Notes under the pieces: model-generated | The model's input: only the letters and a program-made list of their open reading frames with translations | The model's database searches: none | Told to the model about the DNA's origin: nothing | In this document: positions 1-7,725 of the stretch, one piece after another | Position numbering within the stretch: the first letter of the stretch is position 1 | Layout of the letters: each line of letters begins with the position of its first letter | Assembly (NCBI RefSeq): GCF_016803395.1 | Contig: NZ_JAEVHL010000040.1 | Coordinates: 1-36,323 of the forward strand | Reading direction: 5' to 3' | Origin: Micromonospora tarensis | Lineage (GTDB): Bacteria > Actinomycetota > Actinomycetes > Mycobacteriales > Micromonosporaceae | Length of the DNA stretch: 36,323 nucleotides | Translations under genes and position numbers: made by a program

Positions 1-2694
1 GCTGCGGCCGCCGACCAGCCCCCGGCGACGCCGCCGCCGCTGACGCCGCCGCCGGCGCCGACCGTGCGCCGGCACGTGAGCCGTTGGGTGCCCACCTTCG
101 CCGACGCGGTACGACCGGCAGCCGAGTCGCTACCGGCGGACGCGGTGATCGTGACCGCCACGCCGGAGCTGCTGGGGCCGACCGGGACCCGTCCCGGTGA
201 CCCGCTCGTACTCTCGGTCGCCCCGACCGAGGGTGTCCGGCGGCGCTACCTGCGCGACGTCACCGAGCAGACGGTGGCGGACGCGCTCGGCGCGGACCTG
301 GGCGGGCTGCGGCACGTACGGGTGGTGACCGACCTGTCCGCGCTCGGCGCGGCGCGGGAGGCGCTCGACGGTGACCCGTCCCGCGTCTTCGCCCTTCAGG
401 ACGCGGTGTTCCTGACCCTCAAGGCGACCGAGTCCGCGCTGCGGACGCACGGCGGTACGGTGCTCGCCCTGTTCACCGACGCCTACCGCGACGGGGTGCT
501 GCATCCGTACGCGGGTCTGTTCACCGGGCTGCTCAAGAGCGCCGCGTTGGAGCTGGACCAGAACGTCGTCACGAGCGTGTTCACCGACCAGACGGCGTTG
601 GAGCCAGCCCTGGAGGAACTGGTGGCCGAGTCGCGCGCCACCCGGTTCCTGCCGGTCGCCGTGTACACCGACGGCGTGCGACACACGATGGTGACCGAGG
701 AGACGCCAGCTGAGCCCGGCCCGACCGTCCCGCTCGACGCCTCGGCGGTGGTGGTGGCCGTCGGCGGGGCCCGGGGTATCACCGCCGAGGTGGTGAAGGC
801 GGTCGCGGCGCGGTACCGGCCGGTCATCTACACCTTCGGCTCGAAGCCGCTGGACGAGCTGACCGCCGAGCTGGATCAGTACGGTGCCGCCGGCCTGCCA
901 CCACGTGCGGCGTTCGTCCGCGCCGAGCTGGCCCGGACGCCCGGCCGGTCGGTCAAGGAGATCAACGGGCGGTACGAGCAACTCGACGCCGGGGCGCGGA
1001 TGCTCGCCAATCTCGCCGAGATGCGGGCCTGGTCGGGGCCGGACCGGGTGCACCACGTGACAGCGGACGTCCTCGACGAGCCGGCCCTGCGGGCGGCATT
1101 CGACCGGATCGCGGCCGAGCACGGCCGGATCGACCTGCTCATCCACGCCGCCGGAATCAACCGGGCCAGTGCCATCGCGTCGAAGACCCTCCCGCAGTTC
1201 CGCGCGGTCCGGGCGGTCAAGAGCCAGGGCTACCTGAACCTCCGGCGGGCCCTCGGTGAGCTGCGGCCCCGGTTCTGGTGCAACTTCAGCTCGCTGATCG
1301 GGCTGACCGGCCAACGGGGCGAGACCGACTACGCGGCCAGCAACGACTTCCTCGCCACCGCGGCCAGCCTGAACCGGGCGGTGCACGGCCGGGACGAGTT
1401 CACCATCGGGTGGACCCTGTGGCGGGAGGTCGGCATGGCCTCCAGCTCGGTGCACCAGTCGTTCTTCTCGGCCGGCCCGATGGCGAACGTGTTGACCTTC
1501 ATGCCCAGCGCCGAGGGGGTCTACCACTTCCTGTCCGAGCTGGAGGGGGGTAACCGGGTCGCCGCGATCCACCACCTCGGCGCCACCGAACGGGCGGCCG
1601 TCGCCGACATCGTCCCGGGCTACTTCCAACCCCGCCGGCCAGCCGGGCGGCCGTCGGTGCTGGCGCCGCCCGTGCCGGTTACCGCAACCGTGCCCGACCG
1701 CGGCACCTTCTACCTCGACTCGGTCACCCGGCACGGCGTGGACAAGCTGGTCGCCGAGCGGTGGTTCACCGCCGAGCGGGACGGCTACCTCGAACACCAC
1801 ACCGTACGCGGCGTGGCCACGCTGCCGGGATGTTTCGTGGCGGAGCTGGCAGCGGAGGCCGCCAACGCGCTGCTTCCCGAGCTGACGGTGGTGGGTTTCC
1901 GGAATCTCACCTTCGACCACTTCCTCAAGCTGGGCGGCGCGACCGAGCGCAGCCCGCGCCGGATCCTCGCCACCCTCCGGGCCCGGGAGGCCGGTCAGGC
2001 GGTGGTGGACGTCCGGGTGGTCGGGGACGTGCTCTCACCGCACGGCGTTCTCCTGCACCGCGACAAGCCGCACTTCACCGCGACAGTGGTCCTTGCGGAG
2101 CGGTACCCGGTGGCCCCGCGACCAGAACCGTGGCCCGACGCGCCGGAACAGGACATCCTCGATCCGTACCACGCGCCGGCGGCGTCGGTCTCCCTCACCG
2201 GCCCGTTCGTCACCACGACCCGTACCCGGCTGCACCCGCTTGGTAAGCGGGCCCGCTACACCGCTCCGGTCGGTCCGGACACCGAGTTCCAGCGGTTCCT
2301 GGTGCCGGCCCTCCTGCTCGACGGCCTGATCCGGCTCGCGGTGCTGGAGCTGGTGCAGGGCCGCTACGTGCCGGTCGCGGCGCCGAGCGGCATCCGGCGA
2401 ATCGATCTGTACGCGCCGGACAACGACGTGGACCTGGCCGCGGGGGAGGCGCCGATCGAGCTGTCTGCCACGCCGCGCGGGCTGCTCGTCGAGAGCCCCA
2501 CCGCCGGCAGCCGGTTCCTCGCCACCCGGCCCGACGGGCGGGCGCTCCTCCAGGTGCAGGACGTCCAGGGTTTCGTGACCGGCTATGTCGACACCGTCAC
2601 CGGGCTTCCCGTCGACACCGCGCAGGTGGCGGCGACCGGGGCGCACAACGGCTCCTCGTGGCCGCGGACCGTACCGGGGGCGATCGCACTGTGA
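1..2694 (+). CDS. Type I polyketide/PUFA-like synthase, C-terminal KR-DH part (5'-truncated by window edge)
   Basis: The frame is open through base 1, where about 21 Pro/Ala-rich codons form a linker, so the true start and any KS-AT-ACP domains lie upstream. Counting codons from base 1, residues about 30-520 are a ketoreductase: a structural half, then a GGARGIT nucleotide loop near 255 and the catalytic Ser431 and Tyr444 (DYAASND). Residues about 575-840 are a double hot-dog dehydratase (PS-DH) with HxxxGxxxxPG at His600 and Asp774 in LLDGLIR, so both catalytic residues are present. It should reduce and dehydrate beta-ketoacyl chains held on a carrier. A KR-DH end without a thioesterase is known from PfaA-like lipid synthases and iterative (enediyne-type) PKSs; the visible part does not decide between them. 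The stop overlaps the P450 start, which implies one operon. Confidence 0.85.
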   Translation, partial: AAAADQPPATPPPLTPPPAPTVRRHVSRWVPTFADAVRPAAESLPADAVIVTATPELLGPTGTRPGDPLVLSVAPTEGVRRRYLRDVTEQTVADALGADLGGLRHVRVVTDLSALGAAREALDGDPSRVFALQDAVFLTLKATESALRTHGGTVLALFTDAYRDGVLHPYAGLFTGLLKSAALELDQNVVTSVFTDQTALEPALEELVAESRATRFLPVAVYTDGVRHTMVTEETPAEPGPTVPLDASAVVVAVGGARGITAEVVKAVAARYRPVIYTFGSKPLDELTAELDQYGAAGLPPRAAFVRAELARTPGRSVKEINGRYEQLDAGARMLANLAEMRAWSGPDRVHHVTADVLDEPALRAAFDRIAAEHGRIDLLIHAAGINRASAIASKTLPQFRAVRAVKSQGYLNLRRALGELRPRFWCNFSSLIGLTGQRGETDYAASNDFLATAASLNRAVHGRDEFTIGWTLWREVGMASSSVHQSFFSAGPMANVLTFMPSAEGVYHFLSELEGGNRVAAIHHLGATERAAVADIVPGYFQPRRPAGRPSVLAPPVPVTATVPDRGTFYLDSVTRHGVDKLVAERWFTAERDGYLEHHTVRGVATLPGCFVAELAAEAANALLPELTVVGFRNLTFDHFLKLGGATERSPRRILATLRAREAGQAVVDVRVVGDVLSPHGVLLHRDKPHFTATVVLAERYPVAPRPEPWPDAPEQDILDPYHAPAASVSLTGPFVTTTRTRLHPLGKRARYTAPVGPDTEFQRFLVPALLLDGLIRLAVLELVQGRYVPVAAPSGIRRIDLYAPDNDVDLAAGEAPIELSATPRGLLVESPTAGSRFLATRPDGRALLQVQDVQGFVTGYVDTVTGLPVDTAQVAATGAHNGSSWPRTVPGAIAL

Positions 2695-4088
2695 GGACAT
2701 CGAAACCAGCGAACGCGACCACCGGCGTCGCCGGGCACCCGACCGCGCCGGGACCGGCGGGTGTGCCGGGCCTGGGCAGCCTGCTGCCGTACCGCCGCGA
2801 CCCGGCCGGCTTCCTGCTCCGCCTGCACCGAGACTACGGCGGGGTGGCCCGGATCCGGATGGGACCGATGGTGGTCCACCTGGTGACCGACCCGGAGGCG
2901 GTCCGTCACGTGCTCGTGGACAACCACGCCAACTACGTTCGTGGGCGCCTGTACGACCAGTTCAAACTGGTGATGGGACGGGGCCTGCTGACCACCGACG
3001 GCGACTACTGGCGGGGGCACCGACGCGCGGTGCAGCCGGTCTTCGCCCGGAAGGCACTCGCGGCGATCGTGCCCAACGTGATCGAGGCGACCAGTCAGAT
3101 GCTGGACCGCTGGGAGACCAGCGCACGGGCCGGAAAGCCGGTCGACCTCGTCACCGAGATGCTGGAGCTGACGCTTGTCACGCTCAGCCGGTCCCTGTTC
3201 GGCTACGACGTCAGCAGCCAGGCGTCGCTGCTGAAGAGTGTGGTGGACAGCAGCATCGAGATCATGTTCCCGCACGGGTACGTGGCCGAGATGCTGCCCG
3301 GTTGGCTGCCCACGGCCCGCAACCGGCGCATCGCGGCCAACCGGAAGGTGCTCGACCGGGTGATCGACGCCATTCGGGCCAACCACGCGCGGACCGGGGA
3401 CGGGCCGCTGGTGGCGTTGATGGAGGGTGCCCGGCACCAGGACACCGGCGTGGCGTGGAGCGACGAGGAGATCCGCGACGAGTTGCTCACCATCTATCTG
3501 GCCGGTCACGAGACGACGGCCACCGCCCTGAGCTGGGCCCTGCTGTCCGCCGCCAACCACCGGTGGGCCCAGGAGGAGATGGAGGCGGAGATCGAGGCGG
3601 TCCTCGCCGGCCGGTTGCCCGGTATCGACGACGAGTTGCCGTACACCAGCGCGGTGATCGACGAGAGCCTGCGCATGTACCCGCCGATCTGGCTCTATCC
3701 GCGTGACGTCGTCGCGGACGATGTGCTCGGCGGCTACGGCGTCCCGGGCGACACCTCGGTCCTGCTGTCGCCGCTCGTCTCGCAACGCAACCCGGAGGTC
3801 TGGGAGAACCCGGAGGCGTTCGACCCGCGCCGCTTCCTGCCGGGTGCGGACCGGGGCCGGCCCCGGATGTCGTACTTCCCCTTCGGCGGCGGGCCCCGGC
3901 TGTGCCTGGGCAACCTGATGGCACTCGCGGAGCTGCGCCTGATCGTCGCGATGATCACGCAGCGCTTCCGGTTCAGTCTGGTGCCGGGCGACTTCGTCGG
4001 GTACGGCGACTCGCTGATCTCGCTGCGCCCGACGACGGACATGTGGGTGCGCCTCCAGTCGCGCAGCCGGGCGGAGGCGGCCCGATGA
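2691..4088 (+). CDS. Cytochrome P450
   Basis: A 465-residue haem monooxygenase. Visible signatures are the I-helix AGHETT (about residues 271-276), the ExxR motif ESLR (325-328) and the haem loop FPFGGGPRLCLGN with the thiolate Cys405. I chose the GTG at 2691 because its GTGA overlaps the stop of the preceding synthase; an in-frame GTG at 2658 would add 11 residues. The length and the AGHETT/PPIWLYPR pattern resemble fatty-acid-hydroxylase-like P450s that act on long acyl chains, but the substrate cannot be read from the sequence. Its place between two KR-DH proteins suggests it oxidises the polyketide or lipid made there. No ferredoxin or reductase partner is encoded nearby. Confidence 0.93.
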   Translation: MRTSKPANATTGVAGHPTAPGPAGVPGLGSLLPYRRDPAGFLLRLHRDYGGVARIRMGPMVVHLVTDPEAVRHVLVDNHANYVRGRLYDQFKLVMGRGLLTTDGDYWRGHRRAVQPVFARKALAAIVPNVIEATSQMLDRWETSARAGKPVDLVTEMLELTLVTLSRSLFGYDVSSQASLLKSVVDSSIEIMFPHGYVAEMLPGWLPTARNRRIAANRKVLDRVIDAIRANHARTGDGPLVALMEGARHQDTGVAWSDEEIRDELLTIYLAGHETTATALSWALLSAANHRWAQEEMEAEIEAVLAGRLPGIDDELPYTSAVIDESLRMYPPIWLYPRDVVADDVLGGYGVPGDTSVLLSPLVSQRNPEVWENPEAFDPRRFLPGADRGRPRMSYFPFGGGPRLCLGNLMALAELRLIVAMITQRFRFSLVPGDFVGYGDSLISLRPTTDMWVRLQSRSRAEAAR

Positions 4089-6394
4089 GCGAACCCATCC
4101 TGCGCCAGGTCCTGACCCTGGCACCGCTGCCGAGCGCGCCGCCACCGCCCGCCAACGCGCTGGACGGCCGGCTGGTGCTGGTCCTGGGCGGCACCCCAGC
4201 CCTGCGCGCGTCGATCGACGCGGCGGTCGGTCGGCTCGGCGGACGGGCCTGCGGTTGGCAGGCCGAGCAGGGCCGTCCCGATGTCCCCGGCCCGGTCGAC
4301 GCCATCGTGGACGCCGGCGTGCTCGGCTCGACCGACGTCACCGCAGGTTCGTGGCGCGAGCCGATGGCCCGTACGGTGGCGGCCCTGCGGTACGTCTACG
4401 ACGACTGGTCCCGCGAGGCGTCGGCGGACCGGCTGCACTACCTGGCCGTCACCGGCATGGGCGGCACGATGGGACTCGCCGCCGCCGACGGGGCACAGCC
4501 GCTCTCCGGGCTCTGGGCGGGGCTGGCGAAGACGTTGCCCCGTGAGTTCCCGGCCTGCGACGTGCGCGTCTGCGACCTGGGACCGACAGCGGACCCCGGG
4601 GCCGCGCTGCTGGCCGAGATGCTCGGGACCCGCCTGTTGGAGGTGGGGGTCGGCGACGGGCAGCGGCAGACCATCCTGCCCCGCAAGGCGGCCGTCGACG
4701 GTGCGCCGATCCGGCTGGCCGACACCGACGTGGTGCTGCTGACCGGTGGCGGACGTGGCATCGGCTTCGAGATCGCGCTGGATCTGGCCCAGCGCTTCGG
4801 CTGCCGGGTGATGGTCAGCGGACGGACCGCGCTGCCCGACGCCCACCTGCCCTGGCTCACCTGCTCCGACGCGGAGTTCGACGAGGAGAACAGGCTGGCG
4901 TTCCAGCGTCGGCAGCCCGGCGAGAGCCTGCAACAGGTGCGCCGGGGGGTTCGTGGCCGCCGGCAGGCTCGCGAGATCTGGCGGAACCTGCGGCGGGCCC
5001 GGGAGGCCGGTGCCGACGTCACGTACCACGTCTGTGACGTCTCCGATCCGAACGAGGTGGCCGACCTGGTGGCGAAGGCCGGCGACGCCCTCACGTACGT
5101 CATCCACAACGCGGGCATCGACGCGCCGGCCCGGCTGCCCGCCAAGTCCACGGACCAGTTCCTCGCCGTCATCGATGTCAAGGTCGACGGCTTCCTGCAC
5201 CTGTTGTCGGCGATCGGGGACCGGCCGCTCAAGATGCTCTGCGCGGTCGGGTCCCTGACCGGCCGGTACGGCGGCATGGTCGGTCAGCTCGACTACGCGT
5301 CCGCCAACGAAGGGCTGGCGAGGCTGGCGATGTGGGCGGGCCAGCGGCTGCCGTACCCGGTGAAGTCGCTCTCCTGGCCGACCTGGGACGGCCTGGGGCT
5401 GATCACCAACCTGGACGCCGCCGCCCGGTACATGACCCCGATACCGGTGTCGGAGGGCGTCGACGCGTGGCGCGCCGAGCTGACGCGACACGGGCACGGT
5501 GAGATCGGCTTCATGGGTGAGATCGGCGAGGTGTCGCCGCAACACCTGCGGGGCATCGTCGTGCCGTCGGACTGGTCGGGTCGGTCCCGGCTGCTGACCA
5601 TGCGCTTCCTGCTCGGCGAGCTGGTCCGGTACGCGCCGCCGGGCGAGCTGCGCACCGAGCATCAGCTGGACACCGGATGGGCCAGCTGCCTGAACGACAC
5701 AATGGTCGACGACACGCCGGTGCTGCCCGTGTCACTGGCGGTGGAGTATCTCGTCGCCGCCGCCGCGTGGCTCACGCCGCCCGGCGCGGAGCAGCTCGAC
5801 GTGCACTGCCTGGCCGACGTACGGGTCGACCCAGGGCGGCTGCGCGCCCTCGACGGGCACCTCACGCTACGGCGTGAGGCGCGCGGCGGGTGGCACGGCG
5901 ACGCGTGGCAGGTCCAGGTCGGACTGTCGACGGTCGGCGACGAGGACGAGGCGTTCGCCGCCGAGGCGACAGTGCTGTTCGGAGTGGGCCGACCCACCCC
6001 GCCCGCACCCCCGCAGCCAGCAGACGAGGGGGTCGAGGCCGGGCCGCCCGTGCGGGCGGCCGTCGGCTACCGGTGGTCGCCGTACCTCACCGACGTCGGC
6101 CCCTGGGACCGTACCCCCGCCGGCTGGACGGCCGACGTGGCGGCGGCACCGACCGACTGGTTCACCGTGTTGGAGCCGCCGCAGGCGCGACTACCGCTGG
6201 CGCACCTGGAGGCGCTCGTCGCGGTGTCACCGGAGGACGGCGACCGGCAGTGGCGGGTCGACCGGCTGTGGTTGGCCGAGGGTGGCGTGCCGGACCGGGT
6301 GACGCGGTCGGTCGACGGGCGGGTTGTCGGGGTGTCCGACCCGGACGGCCGGACGCTGGTCCTGCTCGAAGGCGCGGCCTGGCATGCGAGCTGA
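4085..6394 (+). CDS. Ketoreductase plus degenerate dehydratase-like protein
   Basis: A 769-residue protein whose ATG overlaps the P450 stop (ATGA). Residues about 20-215 look like the structural KR half and about 216-500 the catalytic SDR half, with TGGGRGIG, Ser390 and Tyr404 (DYASANE), so reductase activity is plausible. A long insert rich in Arg/Glu follows the nucleotide loop. The C-terminal about 520-760 has a PS-DH fold signature, but the active-site motif reads NDTMVDDTPVLP: the His expected before the MV is Thr539 and the motif Gly is Asp543. I infer a non-catalytic dehydratase that keeps a structural or chain-binding role. It has no KS, AT or carrier, so it should act in trans on the upstream synthase. 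The gene ends only 10 bases before the convergent phosphopantetheinyl transferase. Confidence 0.82.
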   Translation: MSEPILRQVLTLAPLPSAPPPPANALDGRLVLVLGGTPALRASIDAAVGRLGGRACGWQAEQGRPDVPGPVDAIVDAGVLGSTDVTAGSWREPMARTVAALRYVYDDWSREASADRLHYLAVTGMGGTMGLAAADGAQPLSGLWAGLAKTLPREFPACDVRVCDLGPTADPGAALLAEMLGTRLLEVGVGDGQRQTILPRKAAVDGAPIRLADTDVVLLTGGGRGIGFEIALDLAQRFGCRVMVSGRTALPDAHLPWLTCSDAEFDEENRLAFQRRQPGESLQQVRRGVRGRRQAREIWRNLRRAREAGADVTYHVCDVSDPNEVADLVAKAGDALTYVIHNAGIDAPARLPAKSTDQFLAVIDVKVDGFLHLLSAIGDRPLKMLCAVGSLTGRYGGMVGQLDYASANEGLARLAMWAGQRLPYPVKSLSWPTWDGLGLITNLDAAARYMTPIPVSEGVDAWRAELTRHGHGEIGFMGEIGEVSPQHLRGIVVPSDWSGRSRLLTMRFLLGELVRYAPPGELRTEHQLDTGWASCLNDTMVDDTPVLPVSLAVEYLVAAAAWLTPPGAEQLDVHCLADVRVDPGRLRALDGHLTLRREARGGWHGDAWQVQVGLSTVGDEDEAFAAEATVLFGVGRPTPPAPPQPADEGVEAGPPVRAAVGYRWSPYLTDVGPWDRTPAGWTADVAAAPTDWFTVLEPPQARLPLAHLEALVAVSPEDGDRQWRVDRLWLAEGGVPDRVTRSVDGRVVGVSDPDGRTLVLLEGAAWHAS

Positions 6395-6404
6395 GAGCGG
6401 GACG

Positions 6405-7139
6405 TCAGCGCCGTGGCTGCCGGGCCAGCAGCGCCGCGCCGTCGTGGCTGCTGAGGTCGACGGCGTCGGCGAAGACCGCCAGGGACGCCCGGTGGTCGGT
6501 GCCGGCGTCGACATCGAGCAGCGTCACGCGGGGCGGCACGTCGACGTCCGGCCAGCGGAGCACGGCCGCCGGCTGGTCCGGCGGCGAGACCTCCAGTTGG
6601 GGCAGCGGACGGGCCAGACCGACGCCGAGCGCTTTCAGCACCGCCTCCTTCCGCGTCCAGATCCGGGTGAAGGCCGCCGGGCCGGCGGCCTCGCCCAGCC
6701 GCGACAGGGCGGTGGCCTCGGCCGGCGCCAGCGTCGACGGGATCAGCGCCGCGAGGTCCAGGCGCTCGTCCACCTGCTGGACATCCACGCCGACCGGAGC
6801 GCCCAACGCCAGCGCCACCACCACCCGGGCGCCGGAATGCGACACCGACACCTCGGGCAACGCCTCGTCCGCACGGTCGGGCAGGACGAGCCGGGGACGT
6901 CCGTGCGGTCCACCGCACCCTGGGCACGACGTGCGCAACGGCACAGCGGCCGGGTCGAGGCCCAGGTGCCGGCCGAGGGCGACGCGCAGCAGGGCCCGCC
7001 CGGTCAGGTAGTGCCGCCGTGCCGACGCCACCCGGTAACCGCCGTACCGGCTGACCTCGGCGGGGTCCAGGAGGGCCAGCAGGGACTCGTCGGCGGACTC
7101 CGGCCCGGCCCACCACAACTGAACCGGCACAGCGGTCAC
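6405..7139 (-). CDS. 4'-phosphopantetheinyl transferase (Sfp type)
   Basis: A 244-residue enzyme that would move phosphopantetheine from CoA onto the Ser of ACP/PCP domains. The Sfp/AcpT signatures are present: VSVSHSGARVVVA, then GVDVQQV for the metal-binding Asp (Gln replaces the usual Glu two residues later), and FTRIWTRKEAVLKALG with the W-x-x-KEA-x-x-K helix. Full length for the family is about 220-250 residues. It is convergent to the KR-DH operon and separated from it by 10 bases. The GTG at 7139 has no clear Shine-Dalgarno, so transcription may start close to it. It is probably the activator for the adjacent lipid/polyketide synthase, and it could also serve the NRPS-PKS carriers at the other end of the window. 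Confidence 0.92.
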   Translation of the reverse strand: MTAVPVQLWWAGPESADESLLALLDPAEVSRYGGYRVASARRHYLTGRALLRVALGRHLGLDPAAVPLRTSCPGCGGPHGRPRLVLPDRADEALPEVSVSHSGARVVVALALGAPVGVDVQQVDERLDLAALIPSTLAPAEATALSRLGEAAGPAAFTRIWTRKEAVLKALGVGLARPLPQLEVSPPDQPAAVLRWPDVDVPPRVTLLDVDAGTDHRASLAVFADAVDLSSHDGAALLARQPRR

Positions 7140-7219
7140 GCAGCGTGGCCCGTTCGTATCGTCTCCATCGCGCGCAGACTAGCCGCCGCAGGCGGCTCCC
7201 GAGTACCCGGGCGGAACTG

Positions 7220-7681
7220 ATGGCACTCTTCCACCTGTTCGTGCGGACCGCTGTCGTCCCCTTCCTCTACCACCAGGTCTCCGCCGGGCGGTACTGGGTG
7301 GTGCTGGCGATCTGCACCAGGGACGTCCGCAACAGCGCCGCCGGTGACAGCGCCCTGGGCGGCGCCCGCACCGGCCGCGTCGACTACCGGCGCTGGTTCG
7401 ACCGGATGTTCCGGCTGACCAGGTCGATCCGGCCGCGGGCGGACTCGGTGCGGGTCGAGGGCTCACCGCGCCGGGCGACGGTGACAGTGCACTGGACCGA
7501 CCACGTGTACGCGCACGACGGCCGCCTCTTCGTCAACCGGGGCATCCACCGGCTGCGCCTGTCCTGGGGCTTCATCAGCGAGGTCCACCAGGACTGGGAC
7601 GAGGACATGGTCCGCGACGCCTGCCGGCACGCCGCTGACCTCGGTTACCGCGAGGCCCTGGCACCACCGATCGCGCACTGA
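7220..7681 (+). CDS. SnoaL/NTF2-like small protein
   Basis: A protein of about 153 residues if started at the ATG 7220; an in-frame GTG at 7145 would add an Arg-rich 25-residue leader that looks non-coding, and neither start has a convincing ribosome site. The pattern is that of the NTF2-like cone fold: an N-terminal helical part with FLYHQVSAGRYWVVL, central beta strands (RATVTVHWTDHVYAHDGRLFVNRG, given here only as landmarks) and a terminal DWDEDMVRDACRHAADLG helix. SnoaL-like proteins include polyketide cyclases, isomerases and non-enzymatic binders; no catalytic pair is evident, so no reaction is assigned. It lies divergent from the phosphopantetheinyl transferase and 44 bases before the MMPL exporter, which supports a role in the same lipid/polyketide locus. 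Confidence 0.6.
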   Translation: MALFHLFVRTAVVPFLYHQVSAGRYWVVLAICTRDVRNSAAGDSALGGARTGRVDYRRWFDRMFRLTRSIRPRADSVRVEGSPRRATVTVHWTDHVYAHDGRLFVNRGIHRLRLSWGFISEVHQDWDEDMVRDACRHAADLGYREALAPPIAH

Positions 7682-7725
7682 ACCGCCGGCTCTCCGTACC
7701 GTTCCGACTAACACCTGGGGAATCT

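Noticed and set aside
130..1920. Long minus-strand open frame opposite the KR-DH synthase
   Set aside because: Its protein is low-complexity Gly/Arg/Pro/Val-rich with no motif, and the sense strand has clear KR and DH catalytic residues. It is a GC-driven shadow, as are those opposite the P450 (2583-4145) and MMPL (7708-9606) genes.
1..2694. Enediyne PKS (PKSE) identity for the first gene
   Set aside because: KR-DH order fits, but no KS/AT/ACP is visible, the phosphopantetheinyl transferase is a separate gene and no enediyne accessory genes are present. It is left as PUFA-like or iterative PKS.
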